A stretch of 64,000 nt of DNA from Gloeocapsa sp. PCC 7428. Lineage in GTDB: Bacteria; Cyanobacteriota; Cyanobacteriia; Cyanobacteriales; Chroococcidiopsidaceae. Both the position numbers and the translations under genes were made by a program. Below are positions 28,283 to 36,788 of this stretch, one piece after another; within the stretch, counting starts at the first letter, position 1, and every line of letters begins with the position of its first letter. The stretch lies in assembly GCF_000317555.1 (NCBI RefSeq), contig NC_019745.1, forward strand, positions 3,162,001-3,226,000, given 5' to 3'. Below the pieces are notes generated by a model. That model was not told where the DNA came from and did no database searches. It saw nothing but the letters and a program-made list of their open reading frames with translations.

Positions 28283-28873
28283 TCACTCCTCGCCCCTAGC
28301 CCCACGCTCCTCATTTGGTATGCGCCAGTAAATACTATTCTCGCGTTGCATGAATTGATAGCCGATCAGTTCGCGACGTAGTGTGGCGCAGTCTTCGTGG
28401 TAGCGCTTGAGGATAGTATTAACTTTAATTTCAGGGTACTTGACTCCTGTTTCAAATTGGTTTACTAACCACTTGAGAATGACAACGCGCTTTCTGCGAC
28501 TTGCCGGAATTTCTTTGAGTCGTCCATCAACGAGAAAGTTTTGCAATACTTTACGTTCCCAGGCTTCGCCTTCGATATTTTCAGCTAACGAAGCAATCTG
28601 CTTTGGCGAAAAAATCTCTTTGCTGATACCTTGCAAAGCTTCAGTGTCTAGCTGATACAGATGGGTATTTCCTTCAGCGCGCATTTTTACCAACTGCAAC
28701 TCTTTGAGCTTATTGAGATGATGCGATACCGTTGGTTCTTTCAATTGCAGTAATACAGCTAATTCTTCCACACTGCATTCTCGATTCGCTAGAATCCCCA
28801 GCATCTTCAATCGACTTTCGTCGGCTAGCACTTTAAAAAAGCGCAGCAGCGATCGCATGATATCTTGTTCCAT
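28283..28873 (-). CDS. ArsR-family transcriptional regulator with DUF2087 domain
   Basis: 196 aa. Residues 8-85 are a winged helix-turn-helix of ArsR type (LADESRLKMLGILANR, ELAVLLQLKEPTVSHHLNKL recognition helix, wing region EGNTHLYQLD). Residues about 115-185 are a DUF2087 domain (IPASRRKRVVILKWLVNQF ... YHEDCATLRRELIGYQFMQR). No CxC-type metal site is visible, so the signal is unknown. The last residues NEERGARGEE are encoded by a heptamer array. A perfect palindrome 6 nt upstream of the ATG is a likely autoregulatory operator. It follows the 28935-30431 kinase gene on the same strand (61-bp gap). Confidence 0.92.
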   Translation of the reverse strand: MEQDIMRSLLRFFKVLADESRLKMLGILANRECSVEELAVLLQLKEPTVSHHLNKLKELQLVKMRAEGNTHLYQLDTEALQGISKEIFSPKQIASLAENIEGEAWERKVLQNFLVDGRLKEIPASRRKRVVILKWLVNQFETGVKYPEIKVNTILKRYHEDCATLRRELIGYQFMQRENSIYWRIPNEERGARGEE

Positions 28874-28878
28874 TTCTC

Positions 28879-28900
28879 TAATTAGACCGATATCTAATTA
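28879..28900. promoter_or_regulatory. Probable ArsR operator (8-6-8 perfect palindrome)
   Basis: TAATTAGA, 6-nt spacer CCGATA, TCTAATTA. The palindrome ends 6 nt before the start codon of the ArsR-DUF2087 gene and covers its ribosome-binding region. Length and symmetry fit a dimeric winged-helix repressor; autorepression is inferred. Confidence 0.7.
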
Positions 28901-28934
28901 AAAGTTTATCGAATGAGTTGTCGTTTTGCTAGGT

Positions 28935-30431
28935 CTAACTGCAATATTCGGTCTGCTTAACGTCCAATGGTAAGAAAATCGTTAAAACTTCGCCTTCGTG
29001 CGGGCGTTGGCGCACGATGAGTTTACCGCCAATTGCTTGAAACAGCTGCTTAGTAGCTGTAATGTTCAAACTAATAGTGCCTGTTTCGGGTTGAAACGTG
29101 AGTAACTGCCCTAGTGACTTGCGAATCGGTGGAACTGTAGATTGTTGTCCTTTATCGTTTTCGCCTAGCTGAGACTTAGGCAACAATTGCAACTTTAACT
29201 GATCTCCCGCAGGAATAACTTGCACTTGGATATGGCTTCCTGGCGGTAAGCTGCGCGTAAAGTTTTCAATTAGCCCTGTTAATACTTGATCCAGCATTTT
29301 TGGATCGCTAACGACGGTTGGTAGCTGCTGCTGCGGTAAAACAACATCCAAAGTCAAGTTACGCCGACTCGCTTGTTTTTGCCAACGCGGAACACTTTGC
29401 TGTAGTACCTGCGTTAATGACATCGCCGTTAAATAAGTACCTGAGTGCTTAGCAGTACACTTTTCTAGTTCTGCTGCACGAAATAAAAGTTCCATGCGGT
29501 CGATTTGCTCGGTACACTCATGGTCAATGATTTCTAACCGTTTGAGCGCATCAGTCGCCAAGTCGCGGCGCTTGAGGAGCAAGCGAGTCAATGTCCGAAT
29601 CGTTGTTAACGGTGTCCGCACTTCATGCGCAAATGCTTGCAGTAACTCTACATCGGAGCGCGGTGCGGAGGAACCAAGTTCCGAGTTATGATTTCGGATT
29701 GCACTATCACGCACTTCTTCGTGTGGCACTTCTGGCATATGCCGCAACAGCAAGCGACTAAAGTGCATGACTGTTTGGTAATCTGGCGCGATGGGATAAT
29801 ATTGTTGAACTAATTTATCAAGATGTAATACTGACTCAGAAGTTGTCAGCGCGGCTCTTGCTCGCAGCGCATACCACGCTTGTTCAACGACTTCTGGTTC
29901 AAACGAAAATAAAAATATTGGTACGCCACCGTTTTCGGCTAAAACCATCACAAAGCTAAACTGTGCGGTTAACACTAAACAAAACTGTTCCTGTGCTAGC
30001 GGATCTCCAGGAAGCAACGGTAATGGAATTCCTGATTCGGCAGCTAATTGTAAAGTTTTGTGTGCCGCAACGCAAGTAACATCTGCTGGAAGTAGTTGAT
30101 GCTGCCAAGAATCTTTAGTAAAAGTCCACGCGGGTAGCTTGCTAATAAGTTGGGGATTGGCGATCGCTGGTGCAAAACTTGCCAACACAACTCCTTGCGG
30201 CGATGCACTGCAATTCTCATCAACCGTGTCTTGAAGAAGTGTTTGTCGTAGTAGGTTCTCTAAGGCGGCGATCGCAACGTGCCATTGCTGCGCTGCTTTG
30301 ACAGGCTTATCTGCCAAAGTACATTCTTCGCTAGTTGGAGACACTAGGCAAGAATTGCTACCATAGCCGCCGTGCTGTGCGTCGTTGCTCGCTAGTATTT
30401 CACTCAGTGTTGGGATTATCCATTTGCGCAC
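28935..30431 (-). CDS. Sensor histidine kinase-like protein with a degenerate ATPase domain
   Basis: 498 aa, soluble. The N-terminal ~230 residues include a module similar in pattern to that of the 26743-28113 protein (QFCLVLTAQFSFVMVLAENGG; IFLFSFEPEVVEQAW), DICT-like in my reading. The H-box is intact (QAFAHEVRTPLTTIR, His near residue 269, codon at 29625-29627). The C-terminal domain keeps an N-box-like LIENFTRSLPPG but the DxGxG G1 box is replaced by LLPKSQLGEN and G2 by ETGTISLNIT, so ATP binding is doubtful. Upstream of and probably co-transcribed with the ArsR gene. Confidence 0.85.
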   Translation of the reverse strand: MRKWIIPTLSEILASNDAQHGGYGSNSCLVSPTSEECTLADKPVKAAQQWHVAIAALENLLRQTLLQDTVDENCSASPQGVVLASFAPAIANPQLISKLPAWTFTKDSWQHQLLPADVTCVAAHKTLQLAAESGIPLPLLPGDPLAQEQFCLVLTAQFSFVMVLAENGGVPIFLFSFEPEVVEQAWYALRARAALTTSESVLHLDKLVQQYYPIAPDYQTVMHFSRLLLRHMPEVPHEEVRDSAIRNHNSELGSSAPRSDVELLQAFAHEVRTPLTTIRTLTRLLLKRRDLATDALKRLEIIDHECTEQIDRMELLFRAAELEKCTAKHSGTYLTAMSLTQVLQQSVPRWQKQASRRNLTLDVVLPQQQLPTVVSDPKMLDQVLTGLIENFTRSLPPGSHIQVQVIPAGDQLKLQLLPKSQLGENDKGQQSTVPPIRKSLGQLLTFQPETGTISLNITATKQLFQAIGGKLIVRQRPHEGEVLTIFLPLDVKQTEYCS

Positions 30432-30957
30432 CAGTACTCACCCCTTCAACTCGCCATTGCTTGTAGTGCTTTAATCTTGATCTCAATACATAAGATATCG
30501 AGATTTGGTCTTCAAGGGCAGTCGTAGAACCGAACTCATGAGTCGCAATTTCCGTTGAGGCTAGCTGTTTTCTTCAATAACTAATTAGTTCGCGCAAGTA
30601 AGCTTTAGTTTAATACATTCTTGTTTCAGCTATCTTTATGTATGTCAAGGCAGCGAATTAAATGCTTTTCAATTTACATATCTTTTGTTTTGAAATAAAC
30701 ATATAAGTTATAATTTGCTATGCATTAATAATTATTTTGCACTCTAAAATTACTTTATTTACAGTTGGTTTTGCAGTCAAGCTAAAGGTTTTATTTGCAC
30801 ATTAAAGATAAAACAAAAACAACAATCTCTAAAAAGCTATTAATTTTTTATATTTTATTGTATTTCCTTAGATTGATGATGTCCTAGGAATTAATTTGAT
30901 AGAAATTCAAGTATCACATCATATAAATTCTTGCAACCATAAGTCAGGTGGTAAAAA
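30432..30957. other. 526-bp AT-rich intergenic region
   Basis: Separates two divergent genes, the sensor kinase and the stress protein, and must hold both promoters. No repeat array, RNA gene or strong inverted repeat was recognised. Confidence 0.4.
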
Positions 30958-31626
30958 ATGGTAAATGATCTAAAAAGACGTGCAATTGGTGTATTTTCGA
31001 GTTATTTAGATGCAGAACAAGCAATCAATGATCTACGCGATCGCGGTTTTTCTATAGACAACATTTCGATCATTGCCCGCGACGAAGCAACTCAAGACGA
31101 AATCGCTGGAATTGATGTGAACGACACCTTTGATAATAAAGCCGGTGAAGGGGCAACAGCCGGAGCCTTGACAGGTGGTGTATTGGGAGGAATTACAGGC
31201 TTACTTGTTGGTTTGGGTAGTCTTGTCGTTCCTGGTGTAGGTCCAGTATTATTTGCTGGAGAAGTCGCTTCAGCTTTAACGAGTGCGATCGCCGGAGGTG
31301 CAGTTGGTGCTGCAACGGGCGGTTTACTCGGTGCATTGCTTGGTTTAGGTATTCCCGAAGAACGAGCAAGAATCTACAATGAACAAGTTGCTGGTGGTGG
31401 TTATTTAGTCATTGTGGATGGTACGACACAAGACATCATCAACGCCGAAGCAATTTTAATGAATCGAGGCATTCAAGAGTTTGGCGTGTATGATATTCCA
31501 GCCGCTACTGAGGTTCAAAATCTTGATGACAATACAACACCCAAAGTAACTCGCAGTACAGAATACACCGAGCCTGTTAGTGACGATCCTAAGGTTGTCA
31601 TTGTCGATCGTCGCGAGCAGATTTAG
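30958..31626 (+). CDS. General stress protein (YflT/GSP17M-type domain) with glycine-zipper core
   Basis: 222 aa. The N-terminus is a small alpha/beta domain ([34 protein letters not shown]) as in Bacillus YflT/GSP17M heat-induced proteins. Residues about 60-130 form two Gly-zipper hydrophobic hairpins ([39 protein letters not shown]) that probably insert in a membrane. A second alpha/beta segment and an acidic tail follow. The start has a good AGGTGG ribosome site. The 3' end overlaps the convergent bioF gene by 29 bp. Confidence 0.85.
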   Translation: MVNDLKRRAIGVFSSYLDAEQAINDLRDRGFSIDNISIIARDEATQDEIAGIDVNDTFDNKAGEGATAGALTGGVLGGITGLLVGLGSLVVPGVGPVLFAGEVASALTSAIAGGAVGAATGGLLGALLGLGIPEERARIYNEQVAGGGYLVIVDGTTQDIINAEAILMNRGIQEFGVYDIPAATEVQNLDDNTTPKVTRSTEYTEPVSDDPKVVIVDRREQI

Positions 31627-32794
31627 GTGAAATTATGTCGATGGCGCTCAAAACATCGACAAGTTGCTTGATATGAGCAAACGTATGCGTCGCCATCAGT
31701 GAAAGCCGAATCCGGCTTGTGGGTACTGTAGGCGGGCGAATGGCTGGCGCAAAAATCCCTGCATCTTGCAAAGAATGAGCCGCAGTTAAAGCACTCGCGG
31801 GACTAGGTAATAATAAGCAAAGAATTGCAGATTCAGACGGTAGTAATTTTAAGTGTGGTAACTGTTGATGTAAGAGGAGCTTCAAGTTATCAATATTACG
31901 CCACAACTGTTGACGCCGTTCGGGTTCCTGCTGAATAATGCAAATCGCTGCTAAAGCTGCTGCCGTATTTGCAGGTGAAAGCGCAGTAGTGTATATCCAA
32001 CTAGGAGCGCGATTGCGCAAGAAATCAATTAATATTTTGCTTCCAGCAACATAGCCGCCTAAACTTCCTAACGCTTTACTGAGCGTACCAACTTGAATTA
32101 GCTGGCGTTGTGTACAGCCGAAGTGTTCTACACACCCAGCACCACTCCCCAATACCCCAGTTGCATGAGCTTCATCGACTAACAACATACAATTGTAATG
32201 TTCTGCTAAATCGAGTAGCTCTGGTAAAGGACATAAATCGCCATCCATGCTAAAAACACTATCGGTGATAATTAGACAGCGACGATAGCGATCGCGTTGT
32301 TGAAGATGCGTTAGGAGCGATACCAGATCGCAATGCGAATATTCAATCACCGTTGCACCGCTGAGAATTGCCCCATTTTTTAACGATGAGTGATTGTATT
32401 GATCTGATAAAATCAAATCGCGTTTACCGACAATTGCCGAAATGACACCAATATTGGCAAGATAGCCTGAACTAAAGACAAGAGCATCTTCAGTTTGTTT
32501 GAGCGAGGCGATCGCGCCTTCTAATTCACGGTGTAATTCGCGATGTCCGCTGAGTAACCGCGACCCTGTACTACCTGTACCATAGGTTTGTGTTGCCGCA
32601 ATCGCAGCTTGAATCAAGCGATCGTCACTGGCTAATCCGAGGTAATCATTACTGGCAAAATTGATAAGCGATCGCCCATGCATTTGTACAATAGCTCCCG
32701 AACGACCCTGAATCGTCTGCACAGTACGATACCAATCAGCTTTGTGGATAGTAGCAAGAGATTGTTCAATCCAGTCGTAAGCGTCACTCTGCAT
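31598..32794 (-). CDS. bioF: 8-amino-7-oxononanoate synthase (biotin synthesis)
   Basis: 398 aa PLP enzyme that condenses pimeloyl thioester with L-alanine in the first committed step of the biotin ring pathway. Seen: [12 protein letters not shown] near residue 45, [33 protein letters not shown] with the PLP Asp, and the PLP-lysine motif [13 protein letters not shown]. It is single here, with no other bio genes in the window. The C-terminal codons overlap the convergent stress-protein gene. Confidence 0.93.
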   Translation of the reverse strand: MQSDAYDWIEQSLATIHKADWYRTVQTIQGRSGAIVQMHGRSLINFASNDYLGLASDDRLIQAAIAATQTYGTGSTGSRLLSGHRELHRELEGAIASLKQTEDALVFSSGYLANIGVISAIVGKRDLILSDQYNHSSLKNGAILSGATVIEYSHCDLVSLLTHLQQRDRYRRCLIITDSVFSMDGDLCPLPELLDLAEHYNCMLLVDEAHATGVLGSGAGCVEHFGCTQRQLIQVGTLSKALGSLGGYVAGSKILIDFLRNRAPSWIYTTALSPANTAAALAAICIIQQEPERRQQLWRNIDNLKLLLHQQLPHLKLLPSESAILCLLLPSPASALTAAHSLQDAGIFAPAIRPPTVPTSRIRLSLMATHTFAHIKQLVDVLSAIDIISPKSARDDRQ

Positions 32795-32895
32795 TCTGAT
32801 TCAAATTTTGATTACTATTGTTCATGGAGCGCTTCAGTGAAAATTCGCCAATTGCAGGCAAAAATGCTCGCATCATTAGTCATTCATCACTATAG

Positions 32896-32928
32896 CCCCT
32901 GACCTCTGACCTCTGACCCCTGACCCCT
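32896..32928 (+). repeat. TGACCTC/TGACCCC heptamer array abutting a start codon
   Basis: About four and a half units (CCCTGACCTCTGACC... to ...CTGACCCC), ending 4 nt before the ATG of the ABC ATPase at 32933 and preceded by CTATAG. No Shine-Dalgarno is visible between the array and the ATG. Confidence 0.75.
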
Positions 32929-32932
32929 TTTT

Positions 32933-33916
32933 ATGCCCATCATTTCGGCTGAATACTTAAGTAAAGTTTATCCTGTCGCTGTCAAAGAACCTGGACTAAA
33001 AGGAACCATACAACACTTTTTTCGCCGCACCTACCGCATGGTAGAAGCCGTCAAACAAGTTTCCTTTGAGATTGAATCAGGCGAAGTTGTTGGCTTTTTG
33101 GGGGCAAATGGTGCAGGTAAAACTACTACGCTTAAAATGCTGACAGGTTTAATTCACCCTTCAGCAGGGCGCGTGCGAGTAGCTGGATACATCCCTTTTC
33201 AACGCAAACCTGGGTTTTTAAAACAAATTACGCTTGTCATGGGGCAAAAGCAGCAGTTAATTTGGGATTTACCCGCACTAGACACATTAAAGATCAACGC
33301 GGCAATCTATAACCTTTCAGATAAAGAATACCGTCAGCGTGTCGGCGAACTCACAGAAATGTTGTCACTGCAAGGTAAGTTAAACCAACCTGTGCGCAAA
33401 CTGTCGCTGGGCGAACGCATGAAAGCCGAACTGATGGCAGCATTATTACATCAACCCAAAGTACTATTTTTAGACGAACCAACGCTAGGACTTGATGTTA
33501 ACGCCCAAGTGGGAGTACGCAAATTTTTACGCGAATACAACCAAAGATATGACGCGACAATTCTGTTAACCAGTCACTACATGGCAGATATTAGCGCATT
33601 GTGCAAACGTGTACTTGTTATCCACCAAGGACAATTGATTTACGATGGCAGTTTAGAAGGACTTATCGATCGATTTGCCCCTTACCGCGAAGTGCAGGTA
33701 GAACTCGCGCACCCTTTACCCGAAGCAAAGCTGATGCATTACGGTGAAATTAAGTCTGTAGAAGGACAATCAGCACGTTTTTTAGTGCAACGCGAAGCCT
33801 TAACCCGTACCGTCGCCCAAATTTTGGCAGAGTTAGAAGTCATCGACTTAACTGTCACCGATCCACCCGTCGAAGAAGTCATCGGTCGTGTATTTAGCGC
33901 TGGTGGTGTGTCATGA
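32933..33916 (+). CDS. ABC-2 type exporter, ATP-binding subunit
   Basis: 327 aa cytoplasmic ATPase. Walker A GANGAGKTT near residue 62, Q loop in MGQKQQLIWDL, signature LSLGERMKAEL, Walker B VLFLDEPTLGLD, H loop LTSHYM. The ~90 C-terminal residues are the DrrA-like extension of ABC-2 ATPases. It overlaps the permease gene that follows (ATGA, 4 bp). The substrate is unknown. The ATPase directly follows a heptamer array and lacks a visible ribosome site. Confidence 0.93.
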   Translation: MPIISAEYLSKVYPVAVKEPGLKGTIQHFFRRTYRMVEAVKQVSFEIESGEVVGFLGANGAGKTTTLKMLTGLIHPSAGRVRVAGYIPFQRKPGFLKQITLVMGQKQQLIWDLPALDTLKINAAIYNLSDKEYRQRVGELTEMLSLQGKLNQPVRKLSLGERMKAELMAALLHQPKVLFLDEPTLGLDVNAQVGVRKFLREYNQRYDATILLTSHYMADISALCKRVLVIHQGQLIYDGSLEGLIDRFAPYREVQVELAHPLPEAKLMHYGEIKSVEGQSARFLVQREALTRTVAQILAELEVIDLTVTDPPVEEVIGRVFSAGGVS

Positions 33917-34701
33917 ATTCAATCTTCAAAAAAGCCCGAGTTCTGCTTACCAGCTACTACGCATATATGCTCGAATACCGCGCCGAGCTATTTTTATGGG
34001 CTTTGTCTGGTAGTCTACCACTCATTTTAATGGGAGTGTGGACACAAGCGGCTCAAAGCGGACAATTTGGGCTAAGTCCTGAAGATTTTGCGCGTTACTT
34101 TCTTACAGTTTTTGTTGTCCGACAATTTACTGTTGTTTGGGTAATTTATGAATTTGAGAAAGAAGTTGTTGAAGGAAAACTGTCACCAAGATTATTACAA
34201 CCGCTCGATCCGGTATGGCACCATGTCGCCTCGCATCTTTCTGAAAGATTAGCACGTCTGCCGTTTGCTTTATTATTGGTAGCCTTATTTTTCTTTCTTT
34301 ATCCGCAAGCTATTTGGATACCAAGCCTAAGTAATATTCTACTATTTGTAGTGACAGTAATTTTTGCGTTTATTCTTCGATTTCTCATTCAATACACATT
34401 TGCTTTATTTGCCTTTTGGACAGAAAGAGCCAACGCAATTGAAAATTTTTGGTTTTTATTTTATCTCTTCTTTTCCGGTTTAATTGCACCGTTAGAAATG
34501 TTTCCAGAAAATATACGCAACGTATTACTTTGGACGCCATTTCCTTATTTGATTGATTTTCCAGCATCGCTATTAATTGGTTTATCTGTGAATGTGTTAC
34601 AAGGATTTTTAGTGATGCTAGGTTGGATTGCGTTATTTTTTGTTGTCAATCGCTGGCTGTGGCGAAGAGGATTAAAACAGTATTCGGGAATGGGTGCGTA
34701 A
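33913..34701 (+). CDS. ABC-2 family permease (first of two)
   Basis: 262 aa membrane protein with about six transmembrane helices (strong ones near residues 28-48, 112-130, 138-158, 170-190, 222-245). The topology and motifs (FLTVFVVRQFTVVWVIYEFEKEVVEGKLSPRLLQPLDPVW) fit the ABC2_membrane_6 (PF06182) group, whose operons usually encode one ATPase and two permeases. Only this permease is adjacent here; a related one is at 43254-44039. Confidence 0.9.
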   Translation: MNSIFKKARVLLTSYYAYMLEYRAELFLWALSGSLPLILMGVWTQAAQSGQFGLSPEDFARYFLTVFVVRQFTVVWVIYEFEKEVVEGKLSPRLLQPLDPVWHHVASHLSERLARLPFALLLVALFFFLYPQAIWIPSLSNILLFVVTVIFAFILRFLIQYTFALFAFWTERANAIENFWFLFYLFFSGLIAPLEMFPENIRNVLLWTPFPYLIDFPASLLIGLSVNVLQGFLVMLGWIALFFVVNRWLWRRGLKQYSGMGA

Positions 34702-34777
34702 TTGCGCTTTTAATTGAGGCGATCGCCGCACAAGTATAAAGTGAAATACAATAAAGGCACTAACTTAAAGAGGGACA

Positions 34778-35503
34778 ATGCTAGCACCTGATCTCAAGTA
34801 ATCCCTACCTACCAGTGAAGAACTACCTTGTTCTGATGATACGCCTGTGGATAATGTAGGCGTTTCGCCGTCGCGAAGCGAGGATCAAAACTTTTTGCCC
34901 AATGTCCTGCTGTTTGTATTGAAGATGATTTGGGCAAATCGCAACGATTGGTTCTTCGGCGTGGATATGGGAATTTATTACACTAAGGGTACAAATATCA
35001 GACTACCTGTGATTCCTGATGGTTTTTTGAGTTTGGGTGTAGAACGTTGGAAGCCTAAGCGTCAAGGGCGAGGACGCTTGAGTTATGTAATGTGGGAAGA
35101 AAATGAAATTCCACCGATTTTGACGTTAGAGTTGGTTTCACATACCTACGGCAATGAATATGACGAAAAGATGGAGATCTACGCTCGTTTAGGTGTATTG
35201 TATTACATCATTTATAATTCATTTTGGCGAAGAGATTGCCATCAACCTTTTGAAGTGTACAAGCTGGTAAATGGTAAATATCAGTTGCAAAGTGGTGAAC
35301 CTTATTGGATGTCAGAGGTAGGTTTGGGAATTGGTCGCTATACAATGCCGTTGGAACCAACACAGCAAGAAGGGTTAGCATGGTAGGATCAGCAAGGAAA
35401 TCGTTATTTAACAGCAGAAGGGCGATCGCAACAAGCACAACAACGCGCCGAAAGACTCGCGTAACGACTACGAGAATTAGGTGAAGACCCCGATCAATTA
35501 TAA
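34778..35503 (+). pseudogene. Decayed Uma2-family (DUF820) endonuclease gene
   Basis: The ATG at 34778 (MLAPDLK) is followed by an in-frame TAA (34799-34801). Translation-quality homology continues (SLPTSEELPCSDDTPVDN, then DQNFLPNVLL, FFGVDMGIYY, LELVS, YDEKMEIYARLGVLYYII). Further in-frame stops are TAG 35384-35386 and TAA 35462-35464, and the natural end is TAA 35501-35503 (RLRELGEDPDQL). A 27-bp palindromic insert (34856-34882) adds nine residues, VGVSPSRSE. The family is a PD-(D/E)XK-fold nuclease-like group abundant in cyanobacteria. The longest intact frame (34847-35386) is not a full gene. Confidence 0.82.
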
Positions 35504-35557
35504 AAATTAGGTTGCTTCAGTGACTGCCTAAATGTAGTAACACAACAGTTATTGATC

Positions 35558-35962
35558 TCACGATTTCATTAACTGTGTATCGAGTTCTGAATACTGAGAA
35601 AACAAGCCGTCAATACTCGCTAGCTTTGCTTCATAAATAAGCACTGTAGCGATAATTAAACGGTCAAAAGGGTCTTTATGTACAGGTGATAAGTTGACTG
35701 CTTGATAGGCGATTTTGGCAGTTAGTGGAAATAATGAAATACCTGTTGGTTCCAAAGCATCTTGAAGCCAAAGCTCAACACTACAAGGCAATTTTAGCCG
35801 CCCTTTTTGCTGTGCTAAAGCGACTTCATAGCAGGATACAGGTGAAATTCCAACTCGATCAGCCGTTTCAATTATCTCTCGCCAGTGAGATGGAAATAGC
35901 TCAAATTCTTGGGTAACAAACCAAACCCAAATATGAGTATCCAAAACAATTACTTGAGACAT
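35558..35962 (-). CDS. PIN-domain ribonuclease toxin (VapC-like)
   Basis: 134 aa. PIN fold with the acidic metal-binding residues visible: D in VIVLDTHIWVWF, E in SCYEVALA and D in HKDPFDRLIIATVL, ending in SIDGLFSQY. Predicted RNase toxin of a type II toxin-antitoxin module. The start ATG (35962) overlaps the antitoxin stop by 13 nt; an in-frame TTG 6 nt earlier is possible. Confidence 0.88.
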   Translation of the reverse strand: MSQVIVLDTHIWVWFVTQEFELFPSHWREIIETADRVGISPVSCYEVALAQQKGRLKLPCSVELWLQDALEPTGISLFPLTAKIAYQAVNLSPVHKDPFDRLIIATVLIYEAKLASIDGLFSQYSELDTQLMKS

Positions 35963-36171
35963 TCCCAATCTTGTTCTTCAATCACAGAACTCACCAAATC
36001 ACCCAAGGTTTCACCTTTACCTGCAATGGAAGCAGGAGGAGTACGGCGCTTCACTCGTGGTGTGGTATCCTCTAAAATCGTCACAATTACACGAGCAGAT
36101 GATAGTTTTGGCTCATCCCCTAGCCATTTTAGCTGACCGTTCTCAATCGTCGCTTCGTAGCTTTTAAGCAT
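35950..36171 (-). CDS. Antitoxin of the PIN-domain module
   Basis: 73 aa, first gene of the overlapping pair. The N-terminal MLKSYEATIENGQLKWLGDEPKLSSARVIVTILED matches the small beta-rich antitoxin pattern common upstream of cyanobacterial PIN toxins. The basic middle (RVKRRTPP) and acidic C-terminus (SSVIEEQDWECLK) would bind the toxin. DNA-binding autorepression is typical of such modules but was not shown here. Confidence 0.8.
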   Translation of the reverse strand: MLKSYEATIENGQLKWLGDEPKLSSARVIVTILEDTTPRVKRRTPPASIAGKGETLGDLVSSVIEEQDWECLK

Positions 36172-36289
36172 TGTTTTGTCAAAATCTTAAAGTATAACTT
36201 TGCAGCTATTTCCAGTTTACTCCTGACTGTTGTCAAAAATTTTAGCGAAGCACTGCTTGACTTTAATAGGATGAGGAAAATGCGATCGC

Positions 36290-36603
36290 GTAGTGTGTGC
36301 AAAGCACAATCGCGCATCACTTCCCTACCGTTACCTGTCCTCGAAAACCTCAGCGTTGGCGTAGCCTGCGCTTTGCGCATAGCTTTATTAGATTTTACTA
36401 ATTTGTCTGATTTAGAAAATTGGTTAGCACAAAATGTACAGTAACGAGTACAAATCATAATGTTGGGACTGAATTTATTTGAAGAACCTCGCGCCATTCG
36501 CGAAGCAAAAGATGAGGGGCGACAAGAGGCGATCGCTCTGTCCACAAACCCTGATCGGTTTTGCCGTCTTGTAGAGAAACGCCCCTCTTTTCAGAATTAT
36601 TGA
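36290..36603 (+). pseudogene. Remnants of Rpn/PD-(D/E)XK transposase-like gene with DUF4351 tail
   Basis: Two in-frame pieces. The first, about 36320-36444, reads LPVLENLSVGVACALRI ALLDFTNLSDLENWLAQ and stops; it resembles a DUF4351 C-terminus, with a palindromic repeat (36358-36383, hairpin TGCGC-TTT-GCGCA) replacing its normal sequence. The second, 36460-36603, reads MLGLNLFEEPRAIREAKDEG then drifts out of homology; it resembles the region just before DUF4351 in Rpn proteins. The order is scrambled relative to a normal gene, so this is decay. The remaining spacer to 36788 holds only HIP1 octamers. Confidence 0.55.
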
Positions 36604-36788
36604 GCGCGATCGCTCACCTCGTTAGCTGAATAAAAGGCGATCGCACAAGCAGCCTTCACAGAGATATTATTCTACTGGGTATGGTGTAATTTTTTGGGTT
36701 GTTATTTGGGGGAGTAATGTTGAAACGTAGACTAATCGAGATTAACTATATTAAAATTCATAGTGATTTTTCAAAAAAAGTAGAAGTT

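Noticed and set aside
34847-35386. Uma2 as an intact gene of 179 aa
   Set aside because: Homology extends both upstream (from 34778) and downstream (to 35503) of this frame, interrupted by stop codons.
36129-36545. 138-codon minus-strand ORF
   Set aside because: Antisense to the Rpn/DUF4351 remnant and overlapping the antitoxin start; no homology.
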